DNA from: Achatina immaculata | Taxonomy: Eukaryota; Mollusca; Gastropoda; Stylommatophora; Achatinidae | Length of the DNA: 64,000 bases | Assembly (NCBI GenBank): GCA_009760885.1 | Contig: CM019716.1 | Coordinates: 412,001-476,000, forward strand | Direction: 5' to 3' | Part shown: positions 11,501 to 19,700 of the stretch, in pieces | Position numbering within the stretch: position 1 is the first letter of the stretch | How the letters are laid out: the number at the start of each line of letters is the position of its first letter | Made by a program: the position numbers and the translations under genes | Notes under the pieces: generated by a model | The model's input: only the letters and a program-made list of their open reading frames with translations | The model's database searches: none | Told to the model about the DNA's origin: nothing

Positions 11501-13262
11501 AAGCAAGAATTCACCTATATATTAACAGATAAAAAAAACAAAGATAATGAAAAGTAATAGTGCAAGCAATATCCTCATGGTAACTGAGGGAGTGCCAATT
11601 GAGGAAGTAGAGTATTTCACATATTTAGGCAGCATAGTGCACAAATATTTGGGAATAGAAAAGGATGTTAAAGCTAGAATAACCAAGGTCAGGACAGCAT
11701 TTATCCAACTTAACAAAATATGGTCATCTAAGAACATCAAAACAAGAACCAAACTTAGTCTTTTCAATACAAACATAAAGACTGTCCTACTATATGGTTC
11801 GGAAACACGGGTTATGACCAAGACAGTACAACAGAGGATACAAACATTCATGAACTACTGCTTGAGGAGGATTTTAAACATTAAATGGCAGGACAAGTTC
11901 AAGAACGAGGAGGTGTGGGAAAAGGAAGGACTAGAACCTATGAACCTACAAATCTTGTCAAGGAAGTGAAGGTGGATTGGCCACACTCTGAGGAAACCCA
12001 ACACCAACATAGCAAGACAGGCACTGACATGGAATCCTCAAGGAAATAGAAAATAAGGAAGGAGATGAGAAAATGTGACAGTGCTCAGAGACAAGGGATG
12101 CACATGGAAGGAAGAAGAGAATAACTCCAATAACAGGGATGACTGGAAAGCCTTTATCCATGGCCTATGCTCTCAAAGGAGTGAAAGGCGATGATGATGA
12201 TGATGATGATGATGATGGGTACCTCAGGTCTAATAACAAGACAATAATAAATCATGTCTGTCCATTGTCTTTTGACAACAATATAAGACAAAGGTATGGT
12301 GAGCAGACTCTATGATGCGAAAGAGAAAAATAAAATGTAATACATTATGGCCTATCTTGGTGTATGCTGTGAACATAACTATGATCAAGCTGGGCAGAGT
12401 TATTTCATCTAAATGTATGACAGAACCTATGGACTATATTCTGTTACTAGGCTAATGGCTGGTCACTCTGTGTAAATTATTCCAAGAAAAGCATTTTCTT
12501 TTTGAAAGATTATGCTTACAAATATCATATTTTAAAAGAAATAGTTATCATGCTCTCATACTTTTTTTTTTATTGTATTCCTTTCACGAATTTTTACCTT
12601 ACAAAATGACTTTTTAAAACTTTCTCTGAGTACTTCCTTTTAGTGCATGTGACTTAGTTTGTGGTTGTTAAGTCAGTGTTGTGAGAACGCATCTGGAGAT
12701 ACCCACCAAACTATTTTTACCTTGGCGTACTTTTTTTTAATAGTGAAATTTATGCCCCCTACTGTGCTCTCTCTCTCTCTCTGAACCTTAAGTGCCCAGG
12801 GCACATGGGACTTCCGCAAGGGTTTTCCACAAATGCCTGTCCTTTGCCTTTTTTTTCTGCTCTTGCCCAGGTGAGCCCTCTATTGCTCAACATCCTCTCT
12901 GCTGTTCTTCTCCATGTCTCTTTTGGTCTACCCTTACTTCTGTTCCCCTGTGGTGTCCATCGTAGTGCTGTTTTCGGTAGTGAGTTATCACTGAGACTGT
13001 GCTGTCTCACCTGAGCGAAAATGGATACCTGGAGTACCTGACCCTCTACCCACCCCTTATAGATGGCTTTGTGTTCTGAAGGTTGTGAAAGATATTTCTA
13101 GGCACTGCTGTTTATGGCACGCTCTCGCTGCCATGATCTCATTCATCATTCTCTTACTTTCTCCATCATTTTGTCACCTGATTCTGCTACAACTGCTGCT
13201 GCAGCTGACAACGAGTACTTAAATACAAAGGATTCTCTGTTTACAGACGAAGACCTTTGCAT
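2427..13262 (-). CDS. SLC25A27: Mitochondrial carrier, UCP4/SLC25A27-like (first five coding exons; 3' part outside window)
   Basis: This is a spliced gene on the minus strand with coding exons 13262-13178, 10700-10569, 7107-7045, 4735-4651 and 2549-2427. They total 488 nt (162 codons plus 2 nt) with no stop, and every junction is GT-AG with matching phase. The product starts [11 protein letters not shown] and carries two carrier signatures: [10 protein letters not shown] (residues 32-41) and [10 protein letters not shown] (141-150), both of the P-x-[DE]-x-x-[KR] type that closes the carrier at the matrix side. [12 protein letters not shown] and [10 protein letters not shown] fit the end of repeat 1 and the following helix. 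The spacer after the first signature and the QMEG(I)RRLQGKPP stretch point to UCP4 rather than UCP1-3. Human UCP4 is about 323 residues, so about half is present; the third repeat lies beyond position 1. UCP4-type carriers sit in the inner mitochondrial membrane, and their transport substrate is not settled. The start ATG has A at -3. Introns of 2.1-3.5 kb are filled with LINEs, SINEs and minisatellites. Confidence 0.88.
2634..3504 (-). mobile_element. LINE-A copy 2, 5'-truncated insertion with 13-bp target-site duplication
   Basis: Minus-strand frame 3304-2651 is open for 217 codons and covers the RT-to-end region: [37 protein letters not shown]. It ends at the family 3' terminus with a GA-repeat tail (CT on the plus strand). 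It is flanked by an exact direct repeat, AATTATTTCTACT, at 2621-2633 and 3505-3517. The 5' end is cut within the RT domain. It lies in intron 4 of the UCP4-like gene in the same orientation, with its 3' flank about 72 bp from the exon 5 acceptor. Confidence 0.93.
3518..4249. other. Intronic stretch, nothing recognised
   Basis: Part of intron 4 of the UCP4-like gene. It is AT-rich unique-looking sequence with no paired splice sites or repeat similarity that I could identify. Confidence 0.4.
4250..4505 (-). mobile_element. tRNA-derived SINE (second type)
   Basis: Read on the minus strand, it starts with an A-box-like TGTAGTGGTTAGTGCAC, then a B-box-like GAAGGTTCCTGGTTCTG spaced as in a tRNA, followed by about 180 bp of unrelated body. 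Its body differs from the SINE at 8938. No clear target-site duplication was found. Confidence 0.6.
4651..4735 (-). CDS. SLC25A27: UCP4-like coding exon 4
   Basis: It encodes residues 95-121 ([17 protein letters not shown], then KNKDRTFPV), the second helix of the carrier. The acceptor is TTTGTTCCACAG and the donor GTTTGT. The final TG is completed by the first base of exon 5 to give Trp, as in human UCP4. Confidence 0.9.
4790..5000 (-). mobile_element. LINE 3'-end remnant
   Basis: A CAT-repeat run (4797-4813) is followed by minus-strand sequence with many stops that resembles the basic GR/KR-rich C-terminal end of RTE-like LINEs. The ATG-repeat tail fits the tails of LINE-B and LINE-C. Too decayed to assign to a family. 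Confidence 0.4.
5001..6480. other. Intronic stretch with overlapping unrecognised ORFs
   Basis: Intron 3 of the UCP4-like gene. Minus-strand frames at 5106-5442 share a GGC/PAR-rich segment and end at a CTT-repeat (5145-5160). I do not recognise them and see no splice or start support. They may be repeat-derived. Confidence 0.35.
7045..7107 (-). CDS. SLC25A27: UCP4-like coding exon 3
   Basis: A 63-nt exon encoding residues 74-93, [20 protein letters not shown], the conserved EEG...LWxG segment of carrier repeat 1. The acceptor is TTTCTCTTCCAG and the donor GTGTGT. It fits exon 2 (G|GA) and exon 4 (G|TT) exactly. Confidence 0.9.
7568..8322. repeat. 19-bp minisatellite, about 40 copies
   Basis: The unit is close to GAGGGGTCAGACCTGGCTG, with common variants (CTAGATG for CTGGCTG, GAGAGG for GAGGGG). 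Higher-order blocks repeat: the variant string around 7660-7700 recurs near 7840-7880. It lies in intron 2 of the UCP4-like gene. The ORF at 7550-7765 is repeat-encoded. Confidence 0.95.
8938..9196 (+). mobile_element. tRNA-derived SINE, complete copy
   Basis: A tRNA-like head has an A-box region (TGACGAAGCGGTTAGTGC) and B box (GGGTTCAAATCC), and GGGTG near the start can pair with CACCC after the B box. The body (AATGGGTACCTGACTGG, CATATCACCCTCTAGTGTG) is shared with copies near 40.3, 57.1, 45.8, 48.6 and, inverted, 11.0 kb. It ends in a pyrimidine-rich tail. A 7-bp direct repeat TACCAAC (8931-8937 and 9197-9203) flanks it. It lies in intron 2 of the UCP4-like gene. Confidence 0.88.
9354..10063 (+). 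mobile_element. LINE-B copy 1 with 12-bp target-site duplication
   Basis: The post-RT part of a LINE: INVKK-type start, [13 protein letters not shown], then across a stop [18 protein letters not shown] and a GRPRE-type basic tail. It ends in an ATG-repeat. The exact repeat AAGCATAGGTAA flanks it at 9342-9353 and 10064-10075. Frames are broken at 9621-9623 and near 9790-9870. It lies in intron 2 of the UCP4-like gene. Confidence 0.92.
10569..10700 (-). CDS. SLC25A27: UCP4-like coding exon 2
   Basis: It encodes residues 30-72 with split codons at both ends. It carries [16 protein letters not shown], the first mitochondrial-carrier signature, then a hydrophilic matrix loop ([18 protein letters not shown]). 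The acceptor follows CCTACCTCAACAG and the donor is GTATGC. Confidence 0.9.
10985..11112 (-). mobile_element. SINE body fragment
   Basis: The reverse of this stretch matches the SINE body at 8938 (AGAAATGGGTACTGGGCTC, GATACTGACCATATCACC). The tRNA head is missing. The tandem array starting at 11097 grows out of its GGGTACCTCAGG end. Confidence 0.7.
11097..11461. repeat. 44-bp tandem repeat, about 8 copies, split by LINE-C
   Basis: The unit starts GGGTACCTCAGGTCTAATAA and ends AATAAATCACATGCT. Copies are nearly identical, with small indels. One more unit (GGGTACCTCAGGTCTAATAA, CAAGACAATAATAAATCATG) continues at 12217-12256, on the far side of LINE-C, showing insertion into the array. Confidence 0.95.
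11462..12216 (+). mobile_element. LINE-C copy inserted in the 44-bp array
   Basis: Frame 11547-11969 encodes [28 protein letters not shown] and [11 protein letters not shown], the post-RT region of an RTE-like LINE. A stop at 11967-11969 precedes RWIGHTLRK. The 3' end is a GAT-repeat (12190-12216). Flanks GGGTATCTCAG (11451-11461) and GGGTACCTCAG (12217-12227) form an 11-bp target duplication with one later change. Confidence 0.9.
12257..12758. other. Intronic stretch, nothing recognised
   Basis: AT-rich part of UCP4-like intron 1 between LINE-C and LINE-A copy 3. No supported feature. Confidence 0.4.
12769..12995 (-). mobile_element. LINE-A copy 3, strongly 5'-truncated, 8-bp target-site duplication
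   Basis: The last about 225 bp of LINE-A: minus-strand frame with [20 protein letters not shown] and [15 protein letters not shown], ending in the same 3' terminus and GA tail (CT on plus strand). ACTGTGCT occurs on both sides at 12761-12768 and 12996-13003. It lies in UCP4-like intron 1, same orientation as the gene. Confidence 0.88.
13178..13262 (-). CDS. SLC25A27: UCP4-like coding exon 1 (start codon)
   Basis: It encodes residues 1-28 plus one base. [14 protein letters not shown] matches the first carrier helix just before the first signature. The ATG at 13262-13260 has A at -3. The donor is GTGACA, and the exon ends in phase 1, so the Val codon is completed by the first two bases of exon 2. 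Confidence 0.82.
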
Positions 13263-13467
13263 AGTTCAACGATAGTCCTCGGCGGACTTGACCACCTTCA
13301 AGAATTCCGGTCCCGAAGTCCGGATCCTTGTTTTTGATTTTCAACATAAAACTTGTTTACGGTGAACATTTTTTTCCCCACAAATACAAACTAATAAAAC
13401 ATTTTCTTAGCATGCAGATGACACTTTATTGAGAGAGATTATATTAGTGAACATAAGATCGCTTGAC

Positions 13468-13543
13468 AAAGTTGAAAATATGAAAACATGGCGAACTACA
13501 ATGCCAAGCCATAATTGACATTTAACGGCACGGTAGGATGTAG
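13468..13543 (+). mobile_element. LINE-D 3' end fragment
   Basis: CATGGCGAACTAC, ATTGACATTTAACGGCACGG and TAGGATGTA match the 3' ends of LINE-D copies at 28798 and 36525. Only the last about 75 bp remain. It is interrupted at its tail by LINE-B-like copy 13544-14124. Confidence 0.65.
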
Positions 13544-14124
13544 AAGTTATAACATAATTATAACAGCTGATGGGAAATGTCACGACGAAATAAAAAGCAG
13601 ACGTGTTTAGGCCACGTCAGTATTCCAGAAAATGAGAAACATCTTGTGCAACAGATCTATATCAATGGAAACAAGATTCCGAGTACTTAAATGTTACATC
13701 GAGCCTATTTTGTTTTATGGATGTGAAGCATGGTCTATGAATAAGAGAATACACCGAGAAATGGAGTCCATGGAAGTGTGTTTCATAAGAAGGATGTTGA
13801 AGGTACCATGGGCAGCTAAGAAAACCAACGAAGAAGTCTTAAGAGAGGCTAGAGTTAAAAGGCAAATTACAACAAAGACAGAGGCAGACAAGCGAGATGT
13901 GTAGGACATTTTCTGAGAAGAGGAAAATTGGAACACATTGTGACAACTGGAAAAATTAAAGAAAGAAGAGACAGAGGAAGACAGAGAGAGAGGTTAGTGG
14001 ATCGGCTGTCAGTGTGGCTAGGAAGACAGTCACTAGCGGATCTCATAACCAAGTCTAAAGACAGGGAATTGTGGAGAGAAATGATCGCCGACGCAACGCG
14101 GCACGGCACTTGATTGACTGATTG
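13544..14124 (+). mobile_element. LINE-B-related element with 9-bp target-site duplication
   Basis: Frames 13632-13904 and 13928-14113 encode MRNILCNRSISMETRFR, LFYGCEAWSM, FIRRMLKVPWAAKKTNEE and a basic GRQRERLVDRL tail ending RHGT; a frameshift separates them. AGGATGTAG flanks it at 13535-13543 and 14125-14133. The tail is TTGATTGACTGATTG rather than an ATG repeat. It lies upstream of the UCP4-like start codon, in the divergent intergenic region. Confidence 0.86.
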
Positions 14125-14379
14125 AGGATGTAGGAAGATAGTACTAGTATGTTGTGCTGAGCATCATTTTGCTGAACTTCTCATCTCATAAGCATCGTTG
14201 CTGAGTTCACACCCTGTTTCCCCTGGGCATTTAGCATATTTAAAGTGTCCTGCCTATGTTACACTAACCAAGTCTTCTACTCTTGCCAATTCAGCTCTCG
14301 GTGAAGAACAGGGCCCATACGTCTGAAAATCCAATAGAATTCACAGAGTGCTAGAAGGTGAGTAGCAAAAAAAAAATCC

Positions 14380-14840
14380 TGCCACTGCCTGTCTTGGAGT
14401 CATTTCCTCTGTATTTTTGGATTCTCCCAAGTCCCCCATAAAGCAGTGCAAAGACTCAAAGGTTGAAAATCAGACTCCGCCGTTATTGCATTAAGGACAA
14501 CCCTATAAATGCTCTGCCCACGCCGTAGCATCCATCCAAGAGTATGCTCACTAATAGTTTCCATCAAGCGCTGGTTCTTTATGATGCGTTTTCTACCACA
14601 CAGTTCAGATTTCATACCAGCGCCCTTAATGTTTTTTTCTGTTCCCAGCAATCTCTTCACAATTATATTGTTCTTCCATTCCCGCTCTTAATTTTCCTGC
14701 AGTCTTTCCAATCTTTAATAATGTCACCCTTGTCCATTCTTAGCCTGCGTTATTTTAGTCTGTCCAGCAAGTCTATCTGCTACTTCATTGCCATGTACTT
14801 CGGCATGCTCTGGACAATAAAGCCACGTTAGGCTCATCAC
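14380..14840 (-). mobile_element. LINE remnant: RNase H domain end
   Basis: Minus-strand frame includes WLYCPEHAEVHGNEVADRLA, the RNase H motif in which H, N and D positions are typical of LINE-encoded RNase H (GHAGVxGNExAD). Frame 14660-14400 continues as the basic C-terminal segment (GRKRIIKNQRLMETISEHTL). The parts are separated by frameshifts. No other domain of the element is nearby. Confidence 0.72.
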
Positions 14841-16500
14841 AGTTTAACAGATGAAGTCATTCTTTTCTTTTCGAAACAGTGCATTTGGCAGGAACTGGTT
14901 AGAACTGCTAGCTTTCATATGGTAGCAGGCAACACCTTTGTTATTTTATCTGGTAATTAAATCTAACCTACTTTTTATGATGCTCCCGGTAAGGGGAGGC
15001 TATGGCTCTTGTGATTATATCATGGAGAGGCCTGCTTCAAGAACTGTCATTCCCGTACCGACACAAAGTCGTATCTCCACAATTTCAGCTTCAGGAAATA
15101 AGAGTACATATGCCTATTTGTGCTAGGAAAAGACAGCGAACTAAAAGTAAACAGTTTTTGTTGACAAATATTAAGCATAAACTGTACTTATGTTTCTTTT
15201 TAAACAATGGCATGATGGAACGCGACGTTAGACATGGAATAATATAGCCTATAGTCTGCTGTACGAACCTGAAGGGAGACACAGGTGATGTGATTTCATA
15301 CGTTCTGGTTCAGTGATTTTTAGAGGAATAATGTAGTAATATTCCGAGGCCCAGCGGCGGATTACCCATTAGGCTAAGCTTCGAAACCAGTCCCAAATCA
15401 TTTCAATGGCCCCAACCACAGAGGCAAATCTGATTTTCTGGTAACAGCCATCAAACAATGTCACACAGATGACACAAGCCGCCTAGCGCTTGAGAAAGGC
15501 TACATTCAGGATTATGGGGCGCTGGACCACACGTGTTAAATTCTCTATTCAGCCATACCTAACACTCTCCTCTTCAACAATTATAATCCCCCTCTACTAA
15601 GCTCCACTCCCTTCTCACTTGTTACACATAGTTCAGAACCTAATCACAGCATCATATTACAATCCTTCTACCCTAACTGTAATCATCTATTTCACCTTCT
15701 ACTGGCTAGGTTAACATTGTACCACTCTCTCTCCCCTCCACGGTTTCCCCAGTTACGACCCACCAACCACACATCACAGGTCTCCTTTTAAAGTCTCTAC
15801 GCCCTACAATGCTCATTTCTGACACACAGCATCGAACAAGCCACATCTTACAGTTATAGCTAAGTGCTCTATTCATTATTATTTTTTTAAATAGCATTCA
15901 TGTGAATCTATACTTTATCTCCTCTCTCTATTACTTCGCCCTGTATGTTTTTGTATGATTAAGGCTCACGCCGAAAAGTCACAACTTTGTAGTCGTTAAG
16001 TAATACAGCTGGTCCTACTTTTTTCCCTATTTTATACATTCTGGTATCACAGCTTTACTGCAGTGCTTCGTGTATAGTTGTATACTTATACACTTATAAT
16101 TATTGTGTGTTACCCATTAGGCTGAGCTGGCTTAAACCGTTGGGCGTGAAAAAAAAACTATACAAAAAGTAAACATTGTTTACATGAAAATGATTGGAGA
16201 AATAAATAACATGTTTGGTGAATAGTAAACTTCTGACACTGCCGTTTCAGCTGTGGTTATTTTGTATAATACAAAATCATGCAGCAATATTAATAATAAC
16301 TTTTTTTTACAAAATCACAAGTATATTATCCCATCTCTTCATAACCACAAAATATTTATTTAGGAGGGCGTCTTGCATTATGATACACCGTTACATAAAT
16401 TCCGCGTAGTTTCGTAATAAGGGATTTAACTGATGCACTAAAAAACTCAGCATTTACAGCTGAAGGCTGTATGTCATGTCGTTTTTGAGACGTGAAATTA
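14841..16500. other. Intergenic stretch between divergent genes
   Basis: No gene was found. CAGCGGCGGATTACCC near 15352 looks like one end of a hAT-type element, and TTACCCATTAGGCT recurs at 15362 and about 16110. A CT-rich zone lies at 15555-15760. The small ORFs have no splice or family support. Confidence 0.4.
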
Positions 16501-16554
16501 CTTTAATTACAAGTTTCTTCACGTAATACAAATTTTCAGGAACTTATTCCACCT

Positions 16555-16562
16555 TGACGTCA
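16555..16562. promoter_or_regulatory. Perfect CRE palindrome TGACGTCA upstream of the GRB2-like gene
   Basis: The octamer TGACGTCA, the full CREB/ATF site, lies 67-74 bp before the start codon at 16629, in the expected core-promoter zone. No TATA box is evident. Function is inferred from position; the motif also occurs at 34427 and 48370. Confidence 0.45.
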
Positions 16563-16628
16563 TAATATTGTCTCTTGTTCTCATCGAACAACGGATACAC
16601 ACATCAGTATAGGAAGTCTAGAAACAAG

Positions 16629-16706
16629 ATGGAGGCGGTCGCTTTATGGGACTTCGATGCGACGCAGCCGGATGAAATGAGTTTCAGAAAAGGCACTAAA
16701 CTGTGT
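16629..16706 (+). CDS. GRB2: GRB2-like exon 1 (start codon)
   Basis: 26 codons: MEAVALWDFDATQPDEMSFR, then KGTKLC. The donor is GTAAGT, phase 0. It encodes the first half of the N-terminal SH3 domain with the ALYDY-like motif. Confidence 0.92.
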
Positions 16707-19700
16707 GTAAGTTATCATAGGTTGTGAAATGATAAGTTAATTCGATATATAGTGAAGCTTTTGGGTACTGTGTGGTATCTTGATTAGCCGTGAAAGTAAG
16801 AACTGAAGGTCGTGCCTTGATTGAAAAAAAAAATCCACTCATAACGCACAGAACTGCTGATATTTGTATCATCTTCCACTGTCCCCGTCCCCCTATCCCC
16901 TAATGACAAAATTTCTCAACTTTCTTTAACCCCAAACGAAACCCTTTAAGTAATTTTCAAATCTCAGAGAGAGAATATCGAATAAAAATCATTACATATA
17001 CAGCATGCGATACAGTAAAGTTTTCAGTATTACTTTTACCTTTTGAATTTAGATCCATATAAAACGTTAATCAAAGTCATATATAAAGCCAGATGGGAAA
17101 GAGAGCTCCAAGTTATCAGAGGACTGACTTGTCACAAACTGGACAGAGAATAGGTCAAACTCAGCACAGGCAACAGCAGACTAAAATATAACATTTATAT
17201 AGCAAGTTGAATTGAGGCACAACTGATGAGTGTACCTGTGTCACTGGGAAAATGACAGCCCAGCACCTGCTGCAAGACTGCCCTGCACATAATGAACAGA
17301 GAAGCCACAGATGACCATCACCAAAAGCAGCGCAGGCAGTGTCAATAACTTAAGCAGATTATGACAGTCCTTGTGAACATCCCAAGTTGATGTCAGAGAA
17401 TGCTCTGAGAAGAAAGTGGAGATTTGTTTAACAGTGTGCTATAACATTAGAGATCTTATGTATCAGAACATCTCTTTTCAGTGTTTATCTTCTGTTGTTA
17501 CACCCCTTTTCCTTAGTTTTCCTAAGATATTGATTTTTTTTTTTTAATAGAGAGAAAGTGATCAGAGCCGTAGATCCAAAATAGTTGAACATTTTCTTTG
17601 ATTCAGGTAGATTTGTGTCCAAAACTGTTTTTGTGACATGGCCACATTGTGGCCTTTTAATGCCATCAGCATATATTTCTTGTTTCTAAAGCTGACCACA
17701 GCATGCTTATTATTTGCTTCTGTTAGACTGTTAATGCCTGGACTAGTGGGCCCATGGTACATCTGAAAGCACTTATTGCAGATTTGTCATAAGCTGTAAA
17801 GACTGCATGAGCTGTCAGACCTAGAGAGACTTGTCATAGTCTACAGACTTTGAACAAAAACGTACCACCCCAATAAACAGTTCTTTACCCTGGCATCAGC
17901 TGCCGAGAGCTTTTACTGGCAATAACAGAGAGATAAAACCACCACCTCCACCTGCCCAGCATTGCTTGCACAGAGTCTGAAGACCACATGCCAAACTGTA
18001 TGTGCTTACCTCTAGGCAAGGTGAGGAATCCAAGTCACACCATCTGCAGGACTTCCACATGCTGTAAGATATCTGGAAATTTTCACTGCAATGAAAGTTT
18101 TGCACCACCAACAAACAGCAGAGAAGTACAGAACATTAAAAAAAAAAAAAAAATTGCATATTTCTTGATCTAACATAATGGATAAAGTAAGAATCTCTCA
18201 ACCTAGGAGATCTAGAAAATGTTAAATTCAGTATCTTGTGATTGTTGTTTGAATTTCATCTTGGTTTAAGATAGTGCAGGCTAAAAGAGGTAAAGAGTAA
18301 AATATGATGATGTCAGGCTTAAAGTAACCTTTGATCCGGGGGGAGGGGGAAATCAAAATAACTAGCAGTTCTGTCCCTTATGAGCTGGAAGCAAGGTGGC
18401 CAAGTTGATCATATGTTGTTCTGTTATGGTGAATTGACTTCTAATCCTGCTGGAGTCAGGGAGAAACCCTCGGTCATTCTATGACAATATTTCTTTCTCT
18501 CACACCTAAAGTGCTTTGACTTGTTGAGGCTAATTGTACATAATTTGGTCCGATAAATTGTTGCCTTATGAGAGTATTCCTTGCACGTGAATCATGGAAT
18601 ATATTTCATTTCCTATCTTCGCATCAGATCAAGATTCCAAGGGTACTAGAAGAGTTGTCAGTCAACATAGAACTTGTACTATCAATCACAATCCACCAAA
18701 AGATATATAAAGGAGTGAATGAATTTTATTTTCGAGGTGTGAAGAACTGGGCACACAGGCCCATCTAATGGTCTGCCCTTCATCATTCAAATTTCATACT
18801 AGCATATTCATTCAACATCAGATTAGTACTAGTATTTTAAAAGTGGTAATAAGAATGGTAATAAGTATGAAATGAACAGTTAATGCATATAACCTCTCAT
18901 CCATACCTTCAATAGTGTAGTCAGTCAGTCATCTGCATGTCATTTGCAAACTTTGCCTCCCAAACAGTTCTCCTGTAGGCCTCTTGGTTGTAAGCAAAAT
19001 GCCTGCTGCTGATTCATCCATCTGCAGATTATCGATGATGTCTTGCAACCATCCTCGCTTTGGTCTTCCTCTCTTTCTTTTTCCCATTGTGTACCCTTCC
19101 AAGATGGTCTTCTCTAAATTATCATGACGTTTAATGTGTACAAAATATTTAAGTTCTCTTCATTTAATCCTCTTTACTAGACAGCCTTCTTCAATATTTA
19201 GTTTGTGTAGTATGGATATATTTGTTCTTTTTTTTGTGTCCATGATATCTAAAGAACTCTTCTGTGGCATTTACATTCAAAGGCATTTATGTGTTTCTCA
19301 GCTGTTTGTTAAGTGTCCAGGTCTCACAGGCATATGTTGTGATGAGAAAGATGCATGCCCTTAAAAATCTTATTTTTGTAGTTCTGTCTGTTCCGTTCCA
19401 CAGCTTCTTTAGTTGTTTTTCTTTTTGAAGAGTGATAGATTCCTTTTAATTTCCCTCATTGTATCTCCATTATTAATTAGTAATGATCCAAGATATTCGA
19501 AACTCTCCACCTCTTTCAATTTCTCCTCATTGATATATATTTCAGCTGCCTTACTTGTTTTGTCAGTTGTCATCAATTTAGTTTTCTTCGCATTAAGATA
19601 GAGGTTTTGCTCTTCACTATTCTTACAGACTGACATAATTAGTTTTTCCATTCCTTTTTGTGTTGTGGACAGTAATACTGTGTCATCAGCATATCTAATC

